The notes beneath the pieces were generated by a model. It made no database searches. It had not been told where the DNA came from and saw only the letters and a program-made list of their open reading frames with translations. From Erwinia sorbitola (lineage in GTDB: Bacteria; Pseudomonadota; Gammaproteobacteria; Enterobacterales; Enterobacteriaceae), in the NCBI RefSeq assembly GCF_009738185.1, contig NZ_CP046509.1:2731501-2795500 (forward strand): a DNA stretch of 64,000 nt, written 5' to 3'. Shown here one piece after another: positions 26,595 through 34,700 of the stretch. The translations under genes were made by a program, and so were the position numbers. Each line of letters begins with the position of its first letter. The first letter of the stretch is position 1.

Positions 26595-26864
26595 TTATGC
26601 CTGGGCTTCGTTTTCGATGCGGTTCGCTTCGATTTCAAAATCCTGGATGGCGGTTTCCAGCTCATCCAAAAGGCCGCCTTGCTGAGTCAGTAACTGATTA
26701 ATTTTCTCTGCAAAGCCCGCGTCTTTGTGCTCCCCCTGATCGAACGCCAGCCACTGTGCTGACAGTGTTTCAGTATTACTCTGAGCGTAATGGCGCATTT
26801 CTTTTAGCTGCGAAGTCACGTCACGTAAGTGGTCAGTCTGCGTTTTGCTTTCGTTGTCACTCAT
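26595..26864 (-). CDS. Small hypothetical protein, 89 aa
   Basis: I do not recognise this protein. It is highly charged, acidic and predicted helical throughout, with a likely coiled coil in the second half (LLDELETAIQDFEIEANRIENEA). It has no signal peptide or membrane segment. GGAAAG lies just before the ATG. It is convergent with the cyclase and faces away from the phage-derived cluster. The good ribosome-binding site and amphipathic pattern argue for a real gene. Confidence 0.65.
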   Translation of the reverse strand: MSDNESKTQTDHLRDVTSQLKEMRHYAQSNTETLSAQWLAFDQGEHKDAGFAEKINQLLTQQGGLLDELETAIQDFEIEANRIENEAQA

Positions 26865-26962
26865 GGATCTTTCCTTTCATCGTTAAAAGAAGCCTACCCC
26901 TTTTGTGACCGGGTGAGGCAGTGAAAGTTCATAACCATTTTTTAACAATACGCCAAACGACA

Positions 26963-26991
26963 AAAAAAAGGCCGGGTTTCCCCGGCCTTAA
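26963..26991 (-). terminator. Rho-independent terminator of the tailspike operon
   Basis: On the minus strand, GGCCGGGGAAACCCGGCC is followed by eight T residues. It lies just beyond the tailspike stop codon and closes the lysis/tailspike transcription unit. Confidence 0.88.
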
Positions 26992-26999
26992 GCTGTTAA

Positions 27000-28748
27000 T
27001 CAGTAATACGCAATTTTACGATCGGTGCCGTTTACGTTAACGGTAATATAACCGACGGGTGTGGTGGTGGTTGGCGCTGCCGCTACCGCAGTGGCTACCG
27101 TCAGTACCCCCTTCTCATTCGCCCCGATCCCCGCCAGCCCGTTGTGCATGCTCATGCGTGCCGCCGGAGAAACCGTGCCAATGGTGGTGAGGTCGGTCAC
27201 TTCGCTCAGATCCGGGGTAAACAGCGAACACTCCCCCGACTCAAAGCGCGTCGGTCCCGTTGATTTCAGGTTAAACATTGTGTCGCCGCTGGCGGCTTTC
27301 AGTTTGACCCAAATCTCGGAGGTGGTAGTGCCGATGCGGTTAAATTTGATATCCAGCACCGCCGGTGAGCCGTGGTGACGAATATCGCCATAAATTGCCG
27401 TGGCACAGCGCGAAATTGCAAGGTAACTGGTGCCTGAAGAGATAGCGCTTACCGGGCTTCCTGCGGTGCCGCTTACCGCATCAGTGGTTGCCTTACCAAT
27501 CATCTCTATCATCCACTGCTGGTTATCCTTTGGCATAAATACCTTGCCCAGTTTGTACCACTTATCACTGGTCGAGGTATTGGTGATTTTATACCCGCTA
27601 TACCATCCGGCGCGCATGGTGCCGGTCATCTGAGTACCGAAGCTTTCATCGCGCCGCCAGCCGGTTTCATAGCCGGAAAGCCAGCGACCTGCGGCATTGT
27701 TCAGGCTGACCACCCCCCCTGATTGCAGGTTAAGCTGGCGAACCTGTACCCGGGCATTGTCCATATTGAACGGGTTAGCGCAGTCTTCCAGGCTGAGAGC
27801 ATCCACCAGCCACTGCCCGTTGCTGAGATCGCCAGGACAGCGGGTGTGCTCTATCCACACGTTACGCATCACCCCCTGCGTTACACGCGGCATCTTCAGC
27901 GTGGCATCGCCGTATCCGCTCTGGAAGTTCGCATTCGACAGCTCAATGGCCGTTGAGTGATCCCAGACGCCGTCTACGGTATCCGACCAGCCCACATCAA
28001 ATACCCGTGCATAGGTATTAATCGAATAGATCTGGTCAAATTTAGTATCAAGAGTATCCAGCAGCTTGACCGCCGTCCCGCCGTTGTTCTGTACGCGGAA
28101 GCAGGTGATCAACACGGTTTGCCCCGCGACCATAATATTTTCAAAGAACGGCTGCTGGTTGGTACACATCTCGGCGGTGATCGCGCTGGTATTCGCAGTG
28201 ATATCCGCCGAAGCCTGACCATTCCAGCAGATGCCCTTGATCACCGTGCGCCGGGCATTCACCTTAAATACCGGGTTAACCGACTTATCAGAAACGATAG
28301 TGGTACGCGGCATCCCACCCTGTGGATTATCATCGCCGTAAAGGTAGAAAAACGGGATTTCGCTGGCGGAGAGATCAATCGGGTTGATCAGGAATTTACC
28401 GCCGGGGAAGCGCACCCCGAGATTCCTGCTGCTGGTATTCACATTCTGCGCCCAGGTAAGCATCTGTTTAAACGCGCCGCTGTCGTCGGTCACGCCGTCG
28501 CCTTTACCGCCAAAGTGATAGATGTTCAGCTCATCCTGACTGTTCACTACACGCTTCCAGAAAAAGCCTGTGCCAACGGCGTAGGTACCGCTGTCATCCA
28601 CCGGCAGGGCCGTGGTAATAAAACCGACAAAGGTACCGCCACCACGGAAGGTAGAATCCTTATCGTAATAGCGTTTCAACAGGGCAATATCACCCGCTTT
28701 TGTCGGAGCCGTGGTACGTAATTCAGCAAAAGAGTTAACTTCAATCAT
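27000..28748 (-). CDS. Phage tailspike / polysaccharide depolymerase-like protein
   Basis: 582 residues with a strong ribosome-binding site (GGAGG, 7 bases before ATG). Residues about 75-130 contain NIYHFGGKGDGVTDDSGAFKQML, the entry motif of the pectate-lyase-like right-handed beta-helix found in tailspikes and EPS depolymerases. A beta-rich body follows, and the C-terminus (VGYITVNVNGTDRKIAYY) resembles trimer-forming tail ends. No tail-attachment head domain similar to T7 or P22 is obvious; the first 70 residues are a short adaptor. It is the last gene of a lysis operon, an unusual place for a tailspike. Confidence 0.8.
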   Translation of the reverse strand: MIEVNSFAELRTTAPTKAGDIALLKRYYDKDSTFRGGGTFVGFITTALPVDDSGTYAVGTGFFWKRVVNSQDELNIYHFGGKGDGVTDDSGAFKQMLTWAQNVNTSSRNLGVRFPGGKFLINPIDLSASEIPFFYLYGDDNPQGGMPRTTIVSDKSVNPVFKVNARRTVIKGICWNGQASADITANTSAITAEMCTNQQPFFENIMVAGQTVLITCFRVQNNGGTAVKLLDTLDTKFDQIYSINTYARVFDVGWSDTVDGVWDHSTAIELSNANFQSGYGDATLKMPRVTQGVMRNVWIEHTRCPGDLSNGQWLVDALSLEDCANPFNMDNARVQVRQLNLQSGGVVSLNNAAGRWLSGYETGWRRDESFGTQMTGTMRAGWYSGYKITNTSTSDKWYKLGKVFMPKDNQQWMIEMIGKATTDAVSGTAGSPVSAISSGTSYLAISRCATAIYGDIRHHGSPAVLDIKFNRIGTTTSEIWVKLKAASGDTMFNLKSTGPTRFESGECSLFTPDLSEVTDLTTIGTVSPAARMSMHNGLAGIGANEKGVLTVATAVAAAPTTTTPVGYITVNVNGTDRKIAYY

Positions 28749-28860
28749 AATAGCCTCCGGGCAGCATGCAGAGTTAAGCCGCCTGATTCAGGATAATTTA
28801 AGGGGTTGGAGTGAGATTAATTAAACAACAAGCTGCGTTACACCTCCTTATTTGTGAGGC

Positions 28861-29094
28861 TTACTTATTTTTACTGTTGCACAGCGATACCCAGAGATCG
28901 TTATGAGCATTAATTTGCCTGACGGTTCTGATATCCATTAACTGTGCGTCCTGACCGTGGGTATAAATAGGGGAAAATAACGTACAGGAGGAATCGGTTA
29001 TTAATTCACTTGCTATCATCGGTGTTGAATTCGGACTGCTGCAACTTACTACGAGCGTCAGCATCATTAAGTACAATATTGGACGTTTGCACAC
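28861..29094 (-). CDS. Rz1-like outer-membrane spanin lipoprotein
   Basis: About 77 residues. A lipobox, LVVSC, follows a short hydrophobic segment (ILYLMMLTL), so the protein should be lipidated. AGGAGG lies six bases before GTG 29094, which is preferred over the GTG five codons upstream. The gene begins inside the Rz-like gene in another frame, as in lambdoid Rz/Rz1 pairs. It is predicted to join the inner and outer membranes during lysis. It has more residues after the lipobox than lambda Rz1 and is not obviously proline-rich. Confidence 0.7.
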   Translation of the reverse strand: MCKRPILYLMMLTLVVSCSSPNSTPMIASELITDSSCTLFSPIYTHGQDAQLMDIRTVRQINAHNDLWVSLCNSKNK

Positions 29095-29308
29095 GTTTTG
29101 CCTCCTCACTATTATCCGCCTGTTTATTGGCCACCGCTTCTATTTGCGCGGCGCTTTTTTTCGCTTCAGCTACCTGGGCCCGCGCGCGCTGCTGGCTTTT
29201 GCCCACCTGTTTACCGCCAAACCACGTGCCGATAAACGCCCCGACAACGGCCGCGATGGCCAGCAGGCCCTGCCAGCTGCCACCAATTAATGAAAGTAAC
29301 AGACTCAT
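29006..29308 (-). CDS. Rz-like inner-membrane spanin
   Basis: 100 residues. One N-terminal membrane helix (about 8-28, with GLLAIAAVVGAFIGTWFGG) precedes a long charged helix rich in Ala, Lys and Gln (RARAQVAEAKKSAAQIEAV), as expected of a periplasmic coiled coil. Its start overlaps the holin stop by 4 bases after GGAGG. With the embedded Rz1-like lipoprotein it would complete outer-membrane disruption. Family naming is by architecture, not close similarity. Confidence 0.7.
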   Translation of the reverse strand: MSLLLSLIGGSWQGLLAIAAVVGAFIGTWFGGKQVGKSQQRARAQVAEAKKSAAQIEAVANKQADNSEEAKRVQTSNIVLNDADARSKLQQSEFNTDDSK

Positions 29309-29652
29309 ACCTTACCTCCGTCCGCTGCAATTTTCTGATTACAAAGGTTTTTTTGCCGGATAAATTGCGCTATCACGGCCATCGCCACCATAAAAGCGCC
29401 AATAAACGCAAGGAAGTTATGCGGCAGACAGGACTTAATATCCTCCGGGAGCACCCCCCATGCATTCAGAGCAGAGTCCGGAAACGACTGCACCCATGCA
29501 CTCAGCATCGATCCAATGGAAGCCAGCCATACCGACCAGGTTTTAAACAGCAAACGGGCATGAGATACCACGGTCATCCGCCCATAATGCACCAGCAGCC
29601 AGATTGCCAGTGATGTTGCAGCAACCAGCAGAATAAACAGGGTAAATTTCAC
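29305..29652 (-). CDS. Phage holin-like membrane protein
   Basis: 115 residues from GTG 29652. AGGAGG sits four bases before this GTG, and the GTG overlaps the lysozyme stop codon (GTGA). Two membrane segments are visible, FTLFILLVAATSLAIWLLV near the start and FLAFIGAFMVAMAVIA near the end. Between them is WSVWLASIGSMLSAWVQSFPD, a pattern seen in phage holins. It would form inner-membrane holes that release the endolysin or trigger its activity. Confidence 0.75.
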   Translation of the reverse strand: MKFTLFILLVAATSLAIWLLVHYGRMTVVSHARLLFKTWSVWLASIGSMLSAWVQSFPDSALNAWGVLPEDIKSCLPHNFLAFIGAFMVAMAVIAQFIRQKNLCNQKIAADGGKV

Positions 29653-30116
29653 AGGACCTCCTGATATCGGGTATAGGTTCCGCTTCGCATTACGTCGGCA
29701 TGGCGCCGGGCACGCTGCGGCGTTTGCTGCGCCCACAGGCTGTTGAGCATGGCATCCGCCGCCGCGTTAAAATCCCCTGCAGCTATCTTCATAAGCGCGT
29801 TTTTAAAAGCAGAAAGCCCGTCAACACCCAGCTGATAAGCCATGCTGTACAACACATCGGTACGCGGCGTATTACATCGGCGCAGCGCCGCCAGGATCGC
29901 CTGATGACGCGACATCTCATCAATTTTGCGATTCAGTATCATCTGCATCCAGACGCTTCCGACGTTAGACGGAAGAGTGAATATATAATTTTCCAGCGCC
30001 GCTCCCTTTGGGCCGATTTTAATTCCACAGCCAATAGTCGGATATCCTTCGGTATCCAGATAGGGGTCTTCTTTATAACCTTCCTCAAACATTAAGATTT
30101 GAATAACCTTACTCAT
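29649..30116 (-). CDS. Phage endolysin, T4-lysozyme type (GH24)
   Basis: 155 residues. The N-terminus FEEGYKEDPYLDTEGYPTIG aligns with T4 lysozyme so that E12, D21 and T27 match its catalytic E11, D20 and T26. The helical C-terminal lobe includes YSMAYQLGVDGLSAFKN. There is no signal peptide or N-terminal signal-anchor helix, so export depends on the holin. It hydrolyses the glycan strands of peptidoglycan. It is the first gene after a terminator placed like tR'. Confidence 0.88.
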   Translation of the reverse strand: MSKVIQILMFEEGYKEDPYLDTEGYPTIGCGIKIGPKGAALENYIFTLPSNVGSVWMQMILNRKIDEMSRHQAILAALRRCNTPRTDVLYSMAYQLGVDGLSAFKNALMKIAAGDFNAAADAMLNSLWAQQTPQRARRHADVMRSGTYTRYQEVL

Positions 30117-30139
30117 ACTCCACCTCGCTTACCGGCATT

Positions 30140-30161
30140 AAAAAAGGTTGCTAATGCAACC
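30140..30161 (-). terminator. tR'-like terminator ahead of the lysis genes
   Basis: On the minus strand GGTTGC-ATTA-GCAACC is followed by TTTTTT. It lies 24 bases upstream of the endolysin start and downstream of the Q gene. This is the position of the terminator that Q overrides in lambdoid late operons. Confidence 0.75.
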
Positions 30162-30336
30162 CTTACAGTTAAATCGTTCTAAAAGTATCTGCCCCCGGCT
30201 CAGGAAATAACTCTTCCGCCAGGGGTGGTTTGAAAAAAGTGGATATTGGTAGTCTGGATCAGAAATTGCGTACGCAACAAAAGAAAGGGAAAATAAATTT
30301 AATCGTGCTGCATATAACTTTCGTTCAAGGGGGTTA

Positions 30337-30708
30337 TTATTCCGGAAGTTCACATTCCAGCTCGCACTCCAGCGCGCTTAATACACCACTGACAAATCCT
30401 TCGGCTGTCTGAATTTGTTTCCGGATAGTGCCATCGGCGCAACGACGACGACGGGCAATTGAACGCAGTGAGATTTGATAGAGGTAATGTGCAACCAGAA
30501 TGTCGTGCTGTTCTTTATTAACCTTCACCAGCCGACTGATACAGCTGTCCAGGATCAAACCATCATGATCGCTACAGTTCAGCCGCATCATGCTATGGGC
30601 GCCGACCAGCCCCCGAAAGCCTGCTGCAACTGAAGAGTAACCTAACCCATATTCACCGCTTGCTGCCCATCCGCCCCATCGCTCAAGTAGGATTTTGATA
30701 TCTCTCAT
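30337..30708 (-). CDS. Lambdoid phage antiterminator Q-like protein
   Basis: 123 residues from ATG 30708 (MRDIKILLERWGGWAASG), with GAGGAG seven bases upstream; an upstream extension is open but not family-like. It resembles the Q proteins of P22-type phages throughout, ending with the helix-turn-helix-like SIARRRRCADGTIRKQIQTA. Q loads on RNA polymerase at the late promoter and lets it read through the downstream terminator. The gene, the terminator and the lysis genes are all present in the right order. Confidence 0.85.
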   Translation of the reverse strand: MRDIKILLERWGGWAASGEYGLGYSSVAAGFRGLVGAHSMMRLNCSDHDGLILDSCISRLVKVNKEQHDILVAHYLYQISLRSIARRRRCADGTIRKQIQTAEGFVSGVLSALECELECELPE

Positions 30709-31090
30709 CTTGTGCTCCTCTCTCTCCGTTATGTACGGCGTGATAACGCAACTTCTCAGCACGTCTCGGTTACTGCTGCTAATTTCAAAACGGTATCACT
30801 GCCTGCGGCGATCGCCAGGGGACAGCGATCGGACATATTTAAGAGGCGGCCATCTGCCACCGAAAAGATTGAGCCAGCGATTAGGCTGGACAGCCAGATT
30901 GATAAAGAGCGGTAGAAAATACTGCACCACACAACGGGTGAGGCTGCGATAGCCAGCTAACAAGGGTGTACTCTATCGCGTTAAAACTGGCCCTGATTTC
31001 AGCTTACAAATCCTGCCGGTTAGCACCATACTGAACACAACCGGTTTTTTCCCTGCCAAAGCATAAAACACGCCCTGCTATGTAAATCAC

Positions 31091-31121
31091 TTGCCATACC
31101 AATACTTATAGGTATAGAAGC
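31091..31121. promoter_or_regulatory. Probable operator/promoter for the phage-type repressor
   Basis: ATACCAATA-CT-TATAGGTAT (31096-31115) is a near-perfect 20-bp dyad with half-site ATACCWATA. On the plus strand TTGCCA and TATAGA, 16 bases apart, overlap it and point toward the repressor gene, so the repressor may control itself here. The remainder of 30709-31206 shows direct repeats of AATAGCAAA (near 31132 and 31158) and no gene. Confidence 0.6.
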
Positions 31122-31206
31122 TAGCATGTAAATAGCAAATAGTATTACAAAAAATAATAGCAAAGCGTGTTTGACGAAAAATACTCATCGCTATAAATTC
31201 TGGTAT

Positions 31207-31809
31207 ATGAAACCTAATACACTCGCCTGGCGGCTGAACATGGCTATGACCATGATGGGAATTACACAGGGTGCTTTGGCAAAGGCATCGGGCGTCTCAC
31301 AGCCAACGATATGGCGGCTGACTAAGGGTGAAGCTGAGGGGTCACGTAAGCTGGTAGATATCGCAAGAGCGCTGGATATTAACGTGGAATGGCTGGCAAA
31401 TGGTACCGGAGAGATGCGCGGCACCCCGCTTTCAGGCACCGCTGATAAAGTTAAAAGTGGTACGACTGTTCCTCTCTGGGATGCCAGTGGAAAAACCAGC
31501 GAACACGTCAGCGTTCCCACCGGGGTGAAGGCTAAAAAGAGCTGGCGTGCCTACACTCTCGACCGTAACAGCGGCTGCGCGGAAGCCACGGCAGGAAGCA
31601 TCGTTATTATCGACACTGATGTGCCAGTAGAATCTGGAGATTTAGTCATAGCACTGATGAATTCACGCATCTCCGTTTATCGCTATCTGGAGGGGCCCTC
31701 CAATGGTTTCTTAACCGTGGATGACCCGCGGCTTCCGGCCGTTGAACTCTCCGATGAAGTCCGTCTGATTGGCGTAGCTATCTTCCTGATCCGCGACTTA
31801 AGGCGGTAA
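31207..31809 (+). CDS. CI-like phage repressor (HTH + S24-type C-terminal domain)
   Basis: 200 residues from ATG 31207; a TTG start at 31171 is possible but less likely. Residues 5-65 hold an XRE HTH (ITQGALAKASGVSQPTIWRL). The C-terminal domain has the LexA/CI fold signature GSIVIIDTDVPVESGDLVIAL. S122 aligns with the usual nucleophile, but the catalytic Lys position reads Tyr (ISVYRYLEG, Y158). No Ala-Gly cleavage site is visible in the linker. The protein may therefore not self-cleave after DNA damage. It is divergent from Q. Confidence 0.82.
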   Translation: MKPNTLAWRLNMAMTMMGITQGALAKASGVSQPTIWRLTKGEAEGSRKLVDIARALDINVEWLANGTGEMRGTPLSGTADKVKSGTTVPLWDASGKTSEHVSVPTGVKAKKSWRAYTLDRNSGCAEATAGSIVIIDTDVPVESGDLVIALMNSRISVYRYLEGPSNGFLTVDDPRLPAVELSDEVRLIGVAIFLIRDLRR

Positions 31810-31817
31810 TCACTCAC

Positions 31818-31840
31818 ATCCTGCTCCGGCAGGATTGTCT
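31818..31840 (+). terminator. Hairpin terminator after the repressor gene
   Basis: ATCCTGC-TCCG-GCAGGAT (31818-31835) is a 7-bp stem nine bases beyond the repressor stop codon, followed by a weak T-rich stretch. Confidence 0.5.
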
Positions 31841-32201
31841 CCTCGTAGTGACCGCCAGACACCCTGAACAACACAGATACCATCAGTATTTCCTCGCGGT
31901 AAACCATCAAAGCCCTCACTTTATGAGCCTGACAGTGTTCATCTATCGATATAACTGAATAGATTAGTAAACCTTTTGGCATCCTAACCACTAAACTGAC
32001 AATTAATGACAATTAAATATTAAAAATCAATCATTTCAATAAAATACGCCAATAGCCCTGGTTATTTAATTCATAACCATTGATATTAATAATAACTATA
32101 GCTATCGTTTTTACAGGCGCAAAGCATCAGCAGCGCTTAGGGGAGATTACCCGCATAGAATCGTGAGAATTTGAGAGCCGTCACCTGCACCGGAGGTCTG
32201 T
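31841..32201. other. AT-rich gap between the repressor and a small zinc-ribbon gene
   Basis: No gene is supported. The stretch is AT-rich from about 31930 to 32115 and includes several short palindromes such as ATAGCTAT. It may hold promoters. I found no attachment-site-like direct repeat. Confidence 0.4.
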
Positions 32202-32483
32202 ATGACAACGATAATTTGGAAAACTGCGGCGCCATTCGGTACCTGTCGCAGCCGTTATAAAGCGCGACGTGCCGCAGCCGTGGCTGAACGCCAGCGCGAG
32301 AAAAGATTGATACGCACAATCGGCGCTCTGCTTGATGAGGAGCAGAGAATGGGGATAAGCCAGAAAATGCGAGACACGTTTACTGACGGGCATCGTTGCC
32401 CACAATGTGGTTTACCTGTGCCTGGCCGTCGTCCAGCCTGCTCTTTTTGCTCCGCATCTGCTCAGTCACCCTCTGACAGATAA
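32202..32483 (+). CDS. Small zinc-ribbon-like protein, 93 aa
   Basis: Unrecognised family. CCGGAGG lies seven bases before ATG. The N-terminal two thirds are basic and helical (YKARRAAAVAERQREKRLIR). The C-terminus has CPQC and CSFC separated by 11 residues, a probable zinc ribbon. Its stop codon lies at the edge of a terminator shared with the opposite-strand gene. Its position next to the repressor suggests it is phage-derived, perhaps a nucleic-acid-binding accessory protein. Confidence 0.55.
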   Translation: MTTIIWKTAAPFGTCRSRYKARRAAAVAERQREKRLIRTIGALLDEEQRMGISQKMRDTFTDGHRCPQCGLPVPGRRPACSFCSASAQSPSDR

Positions 32484-32507
32484 AAAAAAGGCCGCACGGA
32501 TGCGGCC
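32482..32507 (-). terminator. Rho-independent terminator (minus strand)
   Basis: GGCCGCA-TCCG-TGCGGCC followed by TTTTTTTT on the minus strand. It lies nine bases after the stop codon of the 62-residue minus-strand gene, so it marks the end of a real transcript there. Confidence 0.85.
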
Positions 32508-32515
32508 TGATTGGT

Positions 32516-32704
32516 TTAGCGATCGGAGTCGCTTTCGTCGTCGTCTGCAAGTAAAGACTTAATAAACGTTCGCTGTGCGGGTGTTAACACCCAATCATCA
32601 AGATCGACAGTAAGCGTTTGGGCACTGTCGGTGCTAACCGCCGGAGGATCTTCGCCAGGAACCGCCTGCCCATCGACGGATGGCTTATTTCTGTCTTTAT
32701 CCAT
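32516..32704 (-). CDS. Small acidic hypothetical protein, 62 aa
   Basis: Unrecognised. The protein is acidic and probably partly disordered, ending LLADDDESDSDR. A short TLTVDLDDWVLTPAQRTFIKSL segment could form a helix. The ribosome-binding site is weak, but a strong terminator follows the stop within nine bases, which supports transcription on this strand. Confidence 0.5.
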   Translation of the reverse strand: MDKDRNKPSVDGQAVPGEDPPAVSTDSAQTLTVDLDDWVLTPAQRTFIKSLLADDDESDSDR

Positions 32705-33057
32705 AAGTTCTGATGAAGGAACCTCAGCAAGAAGCCGCGCCAGCCACCATGCAGCCGAATCGGCATATCAGGTTCCGTGCGTTATCCCACTCGATCCTTT
32801 CAGTCTCCGTTTAAGGTTATCCAGGTTCATTTTAGGATTTTTCAGACTGGTGATAAGTGAATTATTCTGATGTGTGAATCAGCGCAACGATCAGGATGAT
32901 TTTCAGGTATACGTTGCAGGCGAAATGAGAGCGCGCGGGAGTAAGCAGCAAAGCCTCTTATGCCAGGGCAAAGATAATCATATACCCCTGCCCCATCCAC
33001 CTGAGCTGTCACTGATTGCAGACCCGGAGAATACCCTTGACGGAAGTTCTCAGCGAT
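32705..33057. other. Gap between small genes and cheV
   Basis: No gene is supported. An open frame at 32874-33110 (plus) runs into the cheV terminus and lacks a ribosome-binding site. No terminator or repeat is evident. Confidence 0.35.
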
Positions 33058-34014
33058 TTAATAGACGGCATCTTCCAGCACCTGGTGGATCACGGCTGAA
33101 AGCTGATTAATTTCGAATTTCGCCACATAACCATTAGCCCCGACTTTACGCACATGGTCTTCGTTGGCACTACCAGACAGTGACGAGTGGATTACCACCG
33201 GCAGAGCTTTCAGATTATGATCGTTTTTGATGTTACGCGTCAGCGTAAAGCCATCCATCTCTGGCATTTCCAGATCGGTTAACACCAGCGCGATTTTGTC
33301 GTGGATAGAGACCCCTTCCTGCTGCGTTTCGAGGTACAGCGTTTTGATGCGTTCCCAGGCTTCAAGCCCGGTGGTATACATTTCCGCTGGAATTCCCATC
33401 GCTTTCAGACCCTGTTGCAGCATCTGACGGGCTACTTTTGAATCTTCCGCCACAATTGCGACTGCGCCGGGTTTAAATTTGAAGGTCTTAACCTTGATAT
33501 CGCCCTCTTTCACTTCGCGAACAGAAGGGATGACATCATGCAGGATCTGCTCAACATCCAGCACCATTGCCATGGTGTTGTTGTTATCAAGACAGGCAAT
33601 GCTGGTAATATTACGGGTGCTGACGCCTGACTCCGCCGCATGTACCTGGCTCCAGTCCAGACGTACGATATCGTCGACTGACTCAACTGCAAACGCCTGG
33701 GTGCTGCGTGCGTACTCAGTTACCAGTAACAGGTTCAGGCCAGTAGCGGGAATGCAGCCCGCAACAGCAGGAAGATCGATCACCGGAATTAACTGCCCGC
33801 GAATATTCGCCATGCCCAGCAGCGGTGACTTCATCCCCGCCGCACGGGTAATTGTGGTCATTGGCACAATTTCACGCAGTTTGAACACATTGATACCGAA
33901 CAATTCAGGCTTGTCGTCCTGATGAGCAGACCCCAGGCGGAATAACAAAAGTTCGAACTTGTTCGATAATGCGAGATTCGCTCTCTCATCGATCTCTTTT
34001 TGAAAGTTATCCAT
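33058..34014 (-). CDS. cheV: Chemotaxis protein CheV (CheW-receiver fusion)
   Basis: 318 residues. Residues about 15-165 are a CheW-like coupling domain (FGINVFKLREIV, MANIRGQLIPVIDLP). Residues about 183-312 are a response-regulator receiver with acidic pocket VAEDS and phospho-acceptor D247 in LVLTDLEMPEMDG. CheV links chemoreceptors to CheA and adjusts signalling when phosphorylated. E. coli lacks it; Salmonella and Erwiniaceae have it. It is monocistronic with a sigma-28 promoter about 80 bp upstream. Confidence 0.95.
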   Translation of the reverse strand: MDNFQKEIDERANLALSNKFELLLFRLGSAHQDDKPELFGINVFKLREIVPMTTITRAAGMKSPLLGMANIRGQLIPVIDLPAVAGCIPATGLNLLLVTEYARSTQAFAVESVDDIVRLDWSQVHAAESGVSTRNITSIACLDNNNTMAMVLDVEQILHDVIPSVREVKEGDIKVKTFKFKPGAVAIVAEDSKVARQMLQQGLKAMGIPAEMYTTGLEAWERIKTLYLETQQEGVSIHDKIALVLTDLEMPEMDGFTLTRNIKNDHNLKALPVVIHSSLSGSANEDHVRKVGANGYVAKFEINQLSAVIHQVLEDAVY

Positions 34015-34091
34015 GTCTACCTCAAGGTTATTTTTTCGTTGTTGTCAGCCGGCGCGGTAAAACAACACGCGCTCAGGGTCGCTGTTGAAAG

Positions 34092-34118
34092 TTATCGGCA
34101 GTGACGAAGAAAAATACA
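34092..34118 (-). promoter_or_regulatory. Sigma-28 (FliA) promoter of cheV
   Basis: On the minus strand GCCGATAA (plus 34092-34099) is a perfect FliA -10 element. Eleven bases upstream is TGTATTTT (plus 34111-34118), matching the -35 consensus TAAAGTTT at 5 of 8. It lies about 80 bp from the cheV start codon. Confidence 0.8.
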
Positions 34119-34700
34119 GAAAAGATTTGCAGGATATGTGAGCCAGGCTGGGAAAAAGAGATGAGGAGCATACCCCTTCCGGCGCTTATCTCCGGCACTC
34201 AACGGTGTTAGCTCTGTGAGGGGCGTAAAGAATCATACGCCTGAACAATATTCCCAACAAGTTAAATGGTATTAAGTATCATTCTCATATGGTTATTATC
34301 ATGTAATTGCCATCCTGCCACCAGTGCGTCTGCGGGCCTGGAGCCATAATCCTGGCTGTCGATGGCGGCTGTAACACCACCGGCGTTAACCGGACAACGG
34401 CAGCATCCAGCATAGCTAATCTGTTAGTAAGGATAATCTCATACCACACTGCACAGCTGATGCTTACCGACTTTAAGCAAACTAATCATTTTTACTCTCT
34501 TCTCGATTAATTTAATTTTTGATAACATCCTGACACATCGGGCCGTGGACTAACGCTCTGACAAGTCTAACTCCCTGTAACCCAGACCTCTGCCGCTGAA
34601 GAGCCACGTACCGGACTCATTCAATTTCGAAGGTGATGGACAGTTTAAAAGGAGAAAAACCCCCTTCTCACCGGAGAATAAAAGGTTGGATGAGCCAAGA
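34119..34700. other. Gap between cheV and the acyltransferase gene
   Basis: About 580 bp with no supported gene. A 67-codon open frame at 34307-34510 has no ribosome-binding site. The stretch 34240-34300 is AT-rich. A promoter for the acyltransferase is expected but not identified. Confidence 0.4.

Noticed and set aside
26900..32720. Attachment sites or integrase for the phage-derived region
   Set aside because: No tRNA end, convincing direct repeat or integrase gene was found. The similar terminators at both ends are only functional hairpins.
34307..34510. 67-codon frame between cheV and the acyltransferase gene
   Set aside because: No ribosome-binding site, family features or terminator.
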